Assembly (NCBI GenBank): GCA_017962105.1
Contig: JAGCVY010000068.1
Coordinates: 1 to 37,393 of the forward strand
Direction of reading: 5' to 3'
Source of the DNA: Lachnospiraceae bacterium
GTDB lineage: Bacteria; Bacillota; Clostridia; Lachnospirales; Lachnospiraceae
DNA length: 37,393 bases
This document shows, piece after piece, positions 1 through 7,186 of the stretch (within the stretch, counting starts at the first letter, position 1; every line of letters begins with the position of its first letter). The position numbers and the translations under genes are program-made. The notes beneath the pieces were generated by a model. The model did not search any database and was not told the DNA's origin. It saw only the letters and a program-made list of their open reading frames with translations.

Positions 1-94
1 AACTCCCGGCTGCTCCCGCCACGGCACAGAACAGACCGAAAAGGCACACAAGAAGCGCCATCAGGACCAACACCTTCAACAACCTTTCCTTCAT
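1..94 (-). CDS. Exported protein, N-terminal fragment (cut by window edge)
   Basis: Only the first 31 codons are inside the window. The peptide starts MKERLLKVLVLMALL, a charged start followed by a long hydrophobic core and small residues near AVAGAAG, which is a typical signal peptide. The ATG at 94 is preceded by a GGAGAGAGG ribosome site. A candidate promoter lies upstream at 181-209. The mature protein is not visible, so no function can be given. It runs in the same direction as the ABC exporter but is separated from it by 132 bases with its own possible promoter, so it is probably a separate unit. Confidence 0.6.
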   Translation of the reverse strand, partial: MKERLLKVLVLMALLVCLFGLFCAVAGAAGS

Positions 95-180
95 AATTCC
101 CGCACCTCTCTCCTATTGTCATCACCACTATATAAAGTGCTGATGTAACATTTTCCCGCCTTGGATCATACAACATCTTG

Positions 181-209
181 ATTATATCAAAGCGTGTGCG
201 GAAATGCAA
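181..209 (-). promoter_or_regulatory. Possible promoter of the exported-protein gene
   Basis: On the minus strand TTGCAT (204-209) and a perfect TATAAT (181-186) are 17 bases apart, upstream of the gene starting at 94. The -10 box is consensus and the -35 box is poor (3 of 6). This is inference from the boxes only. Confidence 0.4.
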
Positions 210-226
210 TAACTTAAGGAAAACAA

Positions 227-1309
227 TTAAAATTCCGTCACATCCATCCGGCACATTCGCCTTCCCTTGAACCGAATCATCGGCAGGAGCACCGTCAGGT
301 TGGAGATGATCAGTCCGATGATCCCCATTTCCGAGAGATACGGCAGGAACTGGCCGCGGGGGATGTACAAAAGCTCATTCATTAGGAATGTGAACAGCTC
401 GATAACAGCGATGCCGCCGATGACGGCAATCAGGTCCATCACAATGAGCTCGGAGGCTATTTTCCGACGAATCCGCCCCTTTGAGATTCCGAGCGCACGA
501 TAGATACCGAACTCGTACTCGCGGCGGATGTACTGGCCCGTCACCACGGAGTTGAGGGTGACCGCGAGGATGACGGAGAGGATGATCATGCCTGCGTAGA
601 AAATCAGCTTGGCCGGCTCCATCTCCCGGTACACCATCTGGGCGTTCGGCTCGATGATCTGAACTTTGCGGTCGCCCCGCAGGTTCTTCAGATAGTCGAA
701 CAGTTCCTGCCCCGACATCGATTCGCTTAGGATGTTTGCGCGGTATAAAATGCCGTCCGTCGGCTCCTCCTCGTACAGGTAGAACACGACGTAACTGCCG
801 TCATCGATCAGCCCGTTCAGGGTGAACCGCTTGTCCTTCGAAACATCGCCGAGCTTCATTCCCGCGTTGTCCGCGAGGCTTTTGCTCATCACCATGTCCA
901 TGTCTTTAAGGCCGCTGCAGTCAAACCGGATCCCGAGATGATCGAAGGCGCGCTGCATATCCGCCGCCGAGTTGAACACGAAATTACCGACATTGGTGTC
1001 AAATCCGATGGTCGTCTTCACCGACAGCCCGCTGAATCCACGACCGCTTCTGCCTAACACCGTCAGTTTGTCGTCGTTGCAGAGGTCCTCGTAGAAGCTT
1101 CGGTAATCGACATAATCGGTATCGGTCGTGATCGCCCCGACGACCACGATCTTGTCGCCGTACTCCTCCGCCTTCTCATAGAACCACCACAAGCTGCTCA
1201 AGTAATTGCCGGCAAGCATGATGCAGACCGTGAGGAACATCATCAGGATGATGATCGCCGACCGGCCCTTGTTGCCGCGGATATAATATAATGCGGAAAA
1301 TGGCTTCAT
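227..1309 (-). CDS. ABC transporter permease, FtsX/MacB type (second permease)
   Basis: This 360-residue membrane protein has one N-terminal transmembrane segment (about residues 18-42), a large extracytoplasmic region, and three C-terminal segments (about 235-345) containing the FtsX-like motif EFGIYRALGISKGRI. That layout is the MacB/FtsX permease fold, in which the ATPase drives mechanical movement of the external domain to export lipids, peptides or drugs. The ATG at 1309 follows an AAAGGAG site. It sits 33 bases after the ATPase gene and is the last gene of a permease-ATPase-permease operon. The two permeases differ in length and sequence, suggesting a heterodimer. The substrate cannot be told. 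No clear terminator hairpin was seen just after its stop. Confidence 0.85.
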   Translation of the reverse strand: MKPFSALYYIRGNKGRSAIIILMMFLTVCIMLAGNYLSSLWWFYEKAEEYGDKIVVVGAITTDTDYVDYRSFYEDLCNDDKLTVLGRSGRGFSGLSVKTTIGFDTNVGNFVFNSAADMQRAFDHLGIRFDCSGLKDMDMVMSKSLADNAGMKLGDVSKDKRFTLNGLIDDGSYVVFYLYEEEPTDGILYRANILSESMSGQELFDYLKNLRGDRKVQIIEPNAQMVYREMEPAKLIFYAGMIILSVILAVTLNSVVTGQYIRREYEFGIYRALGISKGRIRRKIASELIVMDLIAVIGGIAVIELFTFLMNELLYIPRGQFLPYLSEMGIIGLIISNLTVLLPMIRFKGRRMCRMDVTEF

Positions 1310-1342
1310 TGCCCCGCTCCTTTCCCTGCTCTTCTGCCCCCG

Positions 1343-2014
1343 TTACGCGCGGTCTTTTGTGACATTGCTCACCGTGCCGTCCCACATCTCCACCATCATA
1401 TCCACATCGGTGAGGATGGACCGGTCGTGGGTGACCACCAGGACAAGGCGGTCCTTCGAATACTCCTTGAGGATCCGCATGACATTGAACGCGTTTTCAT
1501 GGTCGAGGGACGCCGTCGGCTCGTCGGCAAATACGACCTTCGGATCGTTGATCATCGCCAGCGCGATGGCCACTCTCTGGCATTGGCCGCCCGAGAGCTT
1601 CGCCGGGCGCTTGCCGAACTCGCGCTCCTTAAGGCCCAGGGTCCGAAGCGCTTCCTTCGCCTTCTCCTCCGCGTTACTGCCGGCCGGAGCCGCAACGATG
1701 ACGTTGTCGAGGGCGCTCATATACGGGACCAGATAGTGCTTCTGGAACACGAATCCGAACTCCGTGCGGCGTAGTTTCTCCCGCGCGCGGTCCGGAATCT
1801 CCGTGATATCGGTACCGTTGTAGACAACACTGCCCTCCGTGGGCTTCTTGAGCGTGGAGATGCAGTACATCAACGTGCTCTTGCCGCTGCCGGAAGGCCC
1901 GATGATTCCCACAAGCCCTGTGTCCGGAAGCGTGAGGTCGAACCCCGCGAGAGCGTACATTTTCTCGTCCGTATCCATATCGTAAATCTTGCTGATATTC
2001 TTGATTTCAAACAT
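1343..2014 (-). CDS. ABC transporter ATP-binding protein, LolD/MacB type
   Basis: This 223-residue ATPase is complete. Walker A is GPSGSGKST (39-47), the Q-loop Gln is at 91, the signature is LSGGQ (140-144), Walker B is VVFADE (160-165) and the switch His is H196 in VVTHD. Length and motifs fit the LolD/FtsE/MacB group that pairs with FtsX-type permeases. The ATG at 2014 follows GAGGAGG, and the start codon itself overlaps one copy of the GGAAAATG octamer. It lies between two permease genes with gaps of 13 and 33 bases, so the three are almost certainly cotranscribed and form one exporter in the cytoplasmic membrane. Confidence 0.95.
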   Translation of the reverse strand: MFEIKNISKIYDMDTDEKMYALAGFDLTLPDTGLVGIIGPSGSGKSTLMYCISTLKKPTEGSVVYNGTDITEIPDRAREKLRRTEFGFVFQKHYLVPYMSALDNVIVAAPAGSNAEEKAKEALRTLGLKEREFGKRPAKLSGGQCQRVAIALAMINDPKVVFADEPTASLDHENAFNVMRILKEYSKDRLVLVVTHDRSILTDVDMMVEMWDGTVSNVTKDRA

Positions 2015-2027
2015 TTTCCGTTCCTCC

Positions 2028-3194
2028 TCAATCCTCGATCAGATCGATGGTCTTGATCTTGTATACCGACACGATCACGGGAATCTGCAGCACGCCGATG
2101 ATCATGACAAACGCCCCGAGAATCCGCAACAGCTGATCCTTCATAAACACTTTCGCGACAAGTCCCTTCGGCTCAATGACGATTCCCTCAAGCACTTTTA
2201 TACATCCCACGGAAAATGCCGCCCCCAGCAGGATTCCTGCAGTAAACATCAACATCATTTCCCGCATGATCATTCCGTAAATCTCACTCCGCGAGTAGCC
2301 GATGGATACGTAGAGGCAGTACTCGTTCACGCGGTTTCGCATAAACGAAACATAGGCGACGATCATGGAGATGCTTAAGAATATCATGGTCACCAGCATG
2401 ATGACCGCCACGGTCGCTTCGACGGAGTCGGCGACATCGTGCTCGTACAGGTCGCGGTTCGTCACGATATCATCGATGACATCCCCGTCCGCCTCGGATG
2501 GGGTCACACCGTACTTCGCTGCCAGCTTCGTGAAATCGCAGCTGTTTTCGTTACACAGCACCGTGATGAACCAACCGCTGTTGTAATATCCCCGGGGCGT
2601 TCCCACACAAGCCATTTCGTCCGAACGGATCGCTCCGACGATTTTAAACACTTCCCCGTAGGAATCCTTTTGAAACCAGTCGCCGACCTTCATTCCGCCG
2701 TTTCGCAGGATGCGCTCATCGATCAGGACCTCACCGTCATCCGCGGGCAGGCGTCCCTCCGTAAGCTTCGCGCCAACGTGCGCAAGCACCTCGGGAACCT
2801 GTTCCGGAGGAACCAGCGGAAAATTAAACCCGACTCCGCCGACCACTCCGACGTACCCCGCCATCAGCGTCTGGATGAAATATACCTTCTCCACATCCGG
2901 GTCGCTTTCCAGTCTCTTACAAAACTCATCCCTGGCCTGCGATCCGGCATTTTCATAGGACTCCTGATCCGGATAATCCGCCCGGTTCACGCCGAGACTT
3001 CCGTATGTCACGTTCGCGAGGGCGATGTGTTTCGGCAGCTCGAGAGTGATCGGTTTGACGCTTTCGACGGTTGCGCTCATGATGTAGGCGATCACATACA
3101 TCGCCATGAACGTCAGCGCCAGCGCCAGGATCAGCACAAAGCAGGTCCGCTTGTTGTTCTTTATGTATTTGGTTGCGGACAGACGATTTTTCAT
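2028..3194 (-). CDS. ABC transporter permease, FtsX/MacB type (first permease)
   Basis: This 388-residue protein has an N-terminal transmembrane segment (about 18-42), an extracytoplasmic domain of about 210 residues, then three C-terminal segments (about 255-380). The motif EYCLYVSIGYSRSEIYG matches the conserved cytoplasmic loop of FtsX-family permeases. The external domain contains the MacB-like element EGRLPADDGEVLIDE. The ATG at 3194 follows AAGGAGAG. It is the first large gene of the exporter operon. Such three-gene sets in Firmicutes often export antimicrobial peptides or lipids and are often regulated by a neighbouring repressor or two-component system; here an array of palindromes lies 200-390 bases upstream. 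Confidence 0.87.
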   Translation of the reverse strand: MKNRLSATKYIKNNKRTCFVLILALALTFMAMYVIAYIMSATVESVKPITLELPKHIALANVTYGSLGVNRADYPDQESYENAGSQARDEFCKRLESDPDVEKVYFIQTLMAGYVGVVGGVGFNFPLVPPEQVPEVLAHVGAKLTEGRLPADDGEVLIDERILRNGGMKVGDWFQKDSYGEVFKIVGAIRSDEMACVGTPRGYYNSGWFITVLCNENSCDFTKLAAKYGVTPSEADGDVIDDIVTNRDLYEHDVADSVEATVAVIMLVTMIFLSISMIVAYVSFMRNRVNEYCLYVSIGYSRSEIYGMIMREMMLMFTAGILLGAAFSVGCIKVLEGIVIEPKGLVAKVFMKDQLLRILGAFVMIIGVLQIPVIVSVYKIKTIDLIED

Positions 3195-3232
3195 TAATCT
3201 CTCCTTATTGTATGCTGTTCTACTCCTGTAGA

Positions 3233-3328
3233 CTATCGTTTGTTTTCTTTACAGAATGTTAGTGTTTTCTCATTGGAGATGCGCTTTGGAGATTTGCTGC
3301 GCATCGATACTTCGGGCCGCTTCGCCAT
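3233..3328 (-). pseudogene. 31-codon ORF, possibly the remnant of a TetR-type regulator
   Basis: A short reading frame starts MAKRPEVSMRSK and ends after 31 codons, 38 bases before the exporter operon. Its ATG at 3328 has a good GGAAGG ribosome site, and the frame is also open upstream to another ATG at 3382. The first dozen residues resemble the usual opening of clostridial TetR/AcrR regulators (MAKKPEVT...), but no helix-turn-helix follows. A palindromic site array lies just upstream, as expected for a lost or shortened local repressor. The homology is inferred from a very short stretch; it may instead be a small leader peptide or not a gene at all. Confidence 0.25.
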
Positions 3329-3406
3329 GACAGCCTTCCGGCTCAACGATTGCACGGCTCTCCCCTCGTACGGACTCATCATAACGTACTGCGCAGGCAA
3401 AGAAAA

Positions 3407-3485
3407 GTGACCGCAGTCACGATTTTCCGAAGAAAACCCATGACTGCGGTCACGGGTTGTATGTTTAGGCTATGACTGCAGTCAT
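3407..3485. repeat. Three palindromes TGACYGCRGTCA spaced 32-33 bp
   Basis: GTGACCGCAGTCAC (3407-3420), ATGACTGCGGTCAC (3440-3453) and ATGACTGCAGTCAT (3472-3485) are near-perfect or perfect dyads. Their starts are 33 and 32 bases apart, about three helical turns, so they face the same side of the DNA. This arrangement is typical of an operator array for a dimeric repressor. They lie upstream of the ABC exporter operon (minus strand). Confidence 0.6.
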
Positions 3486-3492
3486 TTTGGGA

Positions 3493-3588
3493 AAGTTTGG
3501 ACTGTAACAGCTAGCCGGCCTTACAAGTTTGGGCTGTAACAGCGAGCCAGACTTGCAAGTTTTGACTGTAAAGGCGGGCAGTCTGATG
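3493..3588. repeat. Tandem repeat, 32-bp unit, about three copies
   Basis: Units begin AAGTTTGGACTGTAACAG at 3493, 3525 and 3557, exactly 32 bases apart. The first two copies are close, the third is degenerate after its first 15 bases. Each contains CTGTAA(C/A), at a constant position. The period equals that of the adjacent palindrome array, so the two may be related parts of one regulatory region. The 3195-3790 interval holds no convincing protein gene apart from the short ORF at 3233-3328. Confidence 0.55.
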
Positions 3589-3604
3589 TCGATATCCCAT
3601 CACA

Positions 3605-3691
3605 TACCGCCTGATAGCCGTCTTTTTTCCACAGGCGGTACGGCCTACCAAGGAAATACCGCCCGGAAGGAAAAACTTCTCTCCAGGCGGT
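3605..3691. repeat. Two ACCGCC...GGCGGT inverted repeats
   Basis: TACCGCCTG (3605-3613) pairs with CAGGCGGTA (3632-3640), and TACCGCCCGGA (3657-3667) pairs with TCCAGGCGGT (3682-3691) with one mismatch. A third hairpin with the same ACCGCCCGG arm is the terminator at 3740-3775. The three could be duplicated terminators or a small dispersed inverted repeat. Confidence 0.45.
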
Positions 3692-3728
3692 GCCAAGCGA
3701 ATAATTTCTTCAAAAAATCCAATTAATC

Positions 3729-3775
3729 AAACAAAACGGCACCGCCCGGCAGCAACAGACGGCTACCGGGCGGTG
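3729..3775 (-). terminator. Terminator after the sigma factor / membrane protein pair
   Basis: On the minus strand CACCGCCCGG (3766-3775) pairs with CCGGGCGGTG (3740-3749), with three further pairs inside, followed by CCGTTTTGTTTG. It lies 20 bases beyond the stop of the gene ending at 3795. The U-tract is interrupted. Confidence 0.7.
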
Positions 3776-3794
3776 TATCACCAAAATATTGACC

Positions 3795-4817
3795 TCAATT
3801 TCCTCTTGTTTCCCTCTCATAAGCCGCGAAGATCCGGTTTCGGCCTTCCTCGGAAACATCCTCCTGCGCCGCTCTGGCCAAACGCTCCAGCTCCGCATCG
3901 CTGTAGGGCTCACCGCCGGCGACTTCCCGTCCGTCTGCGGTTACGCGAACCTGCATTGCCTGTCTGCGAAGCACAAATGCGAACACAAGGATTGCGGCTG
4001 CAAGACCTGCGGCGAGTGCAATGACCGCGCCACGAGACATGACCTTATAAGCTCCCCGGTTGTTCGTATAGGCAGTGAAGGTGAGCAAAGAATCATTCGG
4101 TTTGTAATCGTAATAATTCTTGTTGATCACTTGCGAACTGTCTGAAAAAAAACTGTCGATCAAATAATAATCATCTACTACAAGTTCTGATTCTAATTCA
4201 CGCAGTTCCTCCGCCGACATGCTGGAGTCAATCCGGATGCAATCGCCGTAACGCTCAAACAAGTCCGAGATAACCTTCTTCTGTACTCTTGTTGGTGCTG
4301 TCCGGTCGATGCACACTGTCGCGTAATTTTCCCGTACATTGATACCGGTTCCGATGACGATACTCTCCTCGCCCTTCCGTTCAAACGCATAATACCAGAT
4401 TGTATCAATTTCAAAGACCACCGCTTCCAGTTCACGCCATGTATATTTCGCATCGATAATCTGAAGTTTGACATCCTTAGGCCATTCCGCCAGGATTGAT
4501 TCACGATCTGCATCCTTTGTAAGGACAAGTATAGCTTCTTTCGTGTCCAGCCAGTTATCCAGCTCGTGTCCGGCGTACCCGCTCTCGGGATCCGCTGCCA
4601 AACCCTGCCAGATCATTCTCACCTTCTCCGTGGAAGTCGGCTGATACCCTTCATCCGGTTCCCATCCCTCCGGTGTCGGGGTCGGTGTAGCCGTCGGCAT
4701 CGGCGTTGCGGTCGGTACCGGGCCGCGTGCCTGCGATGTGCCACAGGTGATCCACAGCATCGCGAATAACGCGAACACGCCGAACAAAACAAAGCGATAT
4801 TTGTACAAGGCTTTCAT
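3795..4817 (-). CDS. Membrane protein coupled to the ECF sigma factor, possible anti-sigma
   Basis: This 340-residue protein has an N-terminal signal anchor (about 7-27), a Pro/Thr linker of PTATPMPTATPTPTP type (about 34-50), an extracytoplasmic domain of about 210 residues, a C-terminal transmembrane segment (about 262-286) and a cytoplasmic tail of about 50 charged residues. No family was recognised. Its ATG overlaps the sigma stop codon (ATGA), so the two proteins are made together. That pairing normally means an anti-sigma factor or a signal receptor for the sigma factor. The acidic, helical tail (PYSDAELERLARAAQEDVS) is the only substantial cytoplasmic part that could touch the sigma factor. 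It lacks the usual N-terminal zinc anti-sigma motif HxxxCxxC, so the role is inference from context. Confidence 0.75.
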   Translation of the reverse strand: MKALYKYRFVLFGVFALFAMLWITCGTSQARGPVPTATPMPTATPTPTPEGWEPDEGYQPTSTEKVRMIWQGLAADPESGYAGHELDNWLDTKEAILVLTKDADRESILAEWPKDVKLQIIDAKYTWRELEAVVFEIDTIWYYAFERKGEESIVIGTGINVRENYATVCIDRTAPTRVQKKVISDLFERYGDCIRIDSSMSAEELRELESELVVDDYYLIDSFFSDSSQVINKNYYDYKPNDSLLTFTAYTNNRGAYKVMSRGAVIALAAGLAAAILVFAFVLRRQAMQVRVTADGREVAGGEPYSDAELERLARAAQEDVSEEGRNRIFAAYERETRGN

Positions 4818-5356
4818 AAGCTGCCTCCTCTCATCATTTTCCGCAACCGGTCAAGCGCCTTCCGATACTTTCGATATACCGCCGGCAACGACATGTCCAT
4901 GATCTTCGCGATCTCCTCAAAGGTCAGATCACCGTTGACATGCAGCGTCACAATATCCCGTTCCTCCGGTTTGAGATGCTCGATTGCCTCTGCGATCATC
5001 ATCTCATTTTCCCACGCGAAGTTGTCCGGGCGGTCATTTTCATCGGTCCCCTGCACGTCCTCCTGCAGCTCCTCGTGGGACCGTTTCCGCGTCATCATCA
5101 GCGCCTCGTTTCGCACAGTCTGCAGCAGGTACGCGCGGCCGTTTTCAATATCATCCGTGCGCTCTCTCCGAAGCAGTTTCATAAACGCTTCCTGCACCGC
5201 ATCCTCCGCATCCGCACGGTTGTGCAGGATCCGGCACGCTACGGTGTACATCGGGCGGCTCATCTCTGCATACAACGCGGCAAATGCCTCCCGACTCTGT
5301 TTCATCTCATGTAACCATTGAGTGAGCTGATTCTTATCTGCCGGCATCGATTTCAC
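4814..5356 (-). CDS. RNA polymerase sigma factor, ECF (sigma-70 family)
   Basis: This 180-residue protein has the two domains of an ECF sigma factor. Region 2 is about residues 25-90, with ILHNRADAEDAVQEAFMKL matching the core-binding and -10 helices. Region 4 is about 125-178, with LTFEEIAKIMDMSLPAVYRKYRKALDRLR forming the -35 recognition helix-turn-helix. The ATG at 5356 follows GAGGAGG; a second ATG lies three codons on. It overlaps the downstream membrane protein by four bases, so its activity is probably controlled by that partner in response to an envelope signal. No autoregulatory promoter could be recognised confidently. Confidence 0.93.
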   Translation of the reverse strand: MKSMPADKNQLTQWLHEMKQSREAFAALYAEMSRPMYTVACRILHNRADAEDAVQEAFMKLLRRERTDDIENGRAYLLQTVRNEALMMTRKRSHEELQEDVQGTDENDRPDNFAWENEMMIAEAIEHLKPEERDIVTLHVNGDLTFEEIAKIMDMSLPAVYRKYRKALDRLRKMMRGGSL

Positions 5357-5438
5357 CTCCTCACTGACTATGATGCGCGAAAATGATGATTTTTTCGGTC
5401 ATTTCACATTTTCCGGAATATTCTTCGGAAAATCTACG

Positions 5439-5477
5439 AAAAATGCGGCAGGCCCGACTAGGTTCCTGCCGCATTTT
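5439..5477 (-). terminator. Terminator after the phosphoesterase gene
   Basis: AAAATGCGGCAGG (5440-5452) and CCTGCCGCATTTT (5465-5477) form a perfect 13-bp stem with a 12-base loop. On the minus strand the right arm ends in ATTTTT, so it should end transcription of the gene stopping at 5532. The symmetric A and T ends would also work on the plus strand. Confidence 0.8.
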
Positions 5478-5531
5478 CACAGGTTGCTTCCCATGTTTGC
5501 TTTGCGCCGAACTTCGCCCGGCACATTGCGA

Positions 5532-7001
5532 TCACTCCAGTATCGTGATCCGTCCGTCCACCTTTGCGTCCAGACCGTTGTTCGTCGCAAAATACTCCTC
5601 GATAATGTTGTTCACTGAGGTCGCCACGACACGAGGCTTCATGTTGGTCTTCACTTCCTCCAGCGGAACACCGAAGAACTCGTCGAAGTTGTTAAAGTGA
5701 TAGTCCTGGATGCCGAGTTTGATCCGAACGTCGTCCGTGATCTCCTCGCCCTTGAAGGTGAAGGACTCGATGGTGTGCGTCGACTTTCTATAGGTCACCC
5801 GCAGCGCCGAAGAAATCTGGTAGAACTCCGTCTCGCCCACCCAGGCCTCGTCGCGGAACAGGTGAAGGAAAATCCTGCGCAGCTGCGCACCGGTAACCTC
5901 GACAAGATACAGAGGCCCGTCGAACGGTGTATTTTCCACCATATCCTGATACTCGATCACAGGACCCAGCTCCTTCTTTCTGATACTTCCCGAACCGAAA
6001 AGCATGACATCGTAGCTCGCCTCCCACGCCATAATGTCGGCATAGAGGTTGCCCATCTCCGTCTCCTGTTCGCGAGACGGATGGGTGAGTTTGCGGGCCC
6101 AGCGCGTCACGACGCGCTTGTATTTGCTGTCGGTCTGGGTACGATAGCTGTCAATCAGCTCCTCCATGATCTCATCCTTCGGAGCGGTGTCCTCGTTGAT
6201 GGCCACGCAGCGCCATTTCCAGTCCTCGATCACCTTCTTCTCGGTATCGTACTGGATGTCGAAGCGGCCGATGACTCCCGTGCCTGTGCCTGCCTGCACG
6301 ATCGGGATGCCGTTCACAATCTCGGCCTCGTCCATGAAGGTGTGGGAATGTCCGCCGATGATCATGTTGACGCCCCAGTCGGGATCCAGCATCTCTGCCA
6401 GCTTCCGGTCGTTCTCGATGCCGATGTGCGTGAGCAGAACCGTCATATCCGTGCGCACGGTGCGGTAGTTGTCGCAGATGATACCGACCTCCTTGGCCGC
6501 CGATTCAAGGTCGATAAAGGTTCCGATGATCTTCTCATTTTTCGTCGACGCCAGCACCTCCTCCGTGAGGATACCGATGAACATGATGCGCATGCCGCCG
6601 ACTTCCACGTTGATGTAGGGAGTGAACACGCGGGCGTTGTTCATGGTGATGAAGAGGTTCGCGTTGACGATTGGGAACTTCGCGCATTTTTCAAGGAAGA
6701 GAAGATGCGCAAAGCCATAGTCCACCTCGTGGTTGCCGATGGTTGCCACGTCGGGGTTGAGATTGTTCATAAGGTCGATCGTCGACAGGCCCTGGTACTC
6801 GGAGTCGATGACCGAGCCACGGAACATGTCGCCCGCAATGGCGTAGATAACGTTGTCGCGCTCCTCGCGCACCTTGCCGACATACCCGGCCAGCCGCGAA
6901 AGGCCGCCCGTCTCCTTCCCGTCAACCTCCTTCGGCAGGAAATCTCCGTGCAGGTCATTTGAATGCAAAAGCGTCAGTTTCTTGATGCTGTTCTCTTCCA
7001 T
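5532..7001 (-). CDS. 5'-nucleotidase / UDP-sugar hydrolase family metallophosphoesterase
   Basis: This 489-residue enzyme has an N-terminal calcineurin-type metallophosphoesterase domain (about 8-250) with metal-binding motifs HSNDLHGD (13-20), GDMF (57-60), GNHE (89-92), THIG (191-194) and GGHSHT (216-221). A C-terminal 5'-nucleotidase domain (about 300-489) contains the substrate-binding element NTPFDGPLYLVEVTGAQLRRI. The family hydrolyses nucleoside monophosphates, UDP-sugars or cyclic nucleotides. Most relatives are secreted or wall-anchored; this one starts directly MEENSIKKLTLLHSND with no signal peptide or anchor, so it should act in the cytoplasm. The ATG at 7001 follows AAGGAGG, which supports the start. 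It is a single-gene unit with a strong terminator behind it. Confidence 0.92.
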   Translation of the reverse strand: MEENSIKKLTLLHSNDLHGDFLPKEVDGKETGGLSRLAGYVGKVREERDNVIYAIAGDMFRGSVIDSEYQGLSTIDLMNNLNPDVATIGNHEVDYGFAHLLFLEKCAKFPIVNANLFITMNNARVFTPYINVEVGGMRIMFIGILTEEVLASTKNEKIIGTFIDLESAAKEVGIICDNYRTVRTDMTVLLTHIGIENDRKLAEMLDPDWGVNMIIGGHSHTFMDEAEIVNGIPIVQAGTGTGVIGRFDIQYDTEKKVIEDWKWRCVAINEDTAPKDEIMEELIDSYRTQTDSKYKRVVTRWARKLTHPSREQETEMGNLYADIMAWEASYDVMLFGSGSIRKKELGPVIEYQDMVENTPFDGPLYLVEVTGAQLRRIFLHLFRDEAWVGETEFYQISSALRVTYRKSTHTIESFTFKGEEITDDVRIKLGIQDYHFNNFDEFFGVPLEEVKTNMKPRVVATSVNNIIEEYFATNNGLDAKVDGRITILE

Positions 7002-7086
7002 ACATATCCTCCTTACAAGGCCGTGTAATTATATTTATCATACCATATCCGAGGTGGTAAGAAAACTGTTTTCTTCCATAGAAACA

Positions 7087-7117
7087 GCTCCCGGCCGCAG
7101 GAGTTGCAGCCGGGAGC
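7087..7117 (-). terminator. Hairpin after the signal-anchored protein gene
   Basis: GCTCCCGGC (7087-7095) and GCCGGGAGC (7109-7117) form a 9-bp GC-rich stem. On the minus strand it is followed by TGTTTCT, a weak U-tract. It lies 70 bases beyond the stop at 7187. Confidence 0.55.
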
Positions 7118-7186
7118 CTATCTCATACAATCTTCACTTTGCTTCTGCCGTCAGTCGGACATTTTCCGTACGAAGGGAATCGCCTC

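Noticed and set aside
3407-3588. CRISPR-like regular repeats
   Set aside because: The repeated words are only 12-14 bases, spacers are not constant unique segments, and no cas gene is present. A phased operator array fits better.
3511-3696. 61-codon frame on the minus strand
   Set aside because: Its sequence is made of the tandem repeats and inverted repeats of this noncoding interval.
5697-6962. 421-codon open frame on the plus strand
   Set aside because: Antisense to the phosphoesterase gene, with no domain or start signal.
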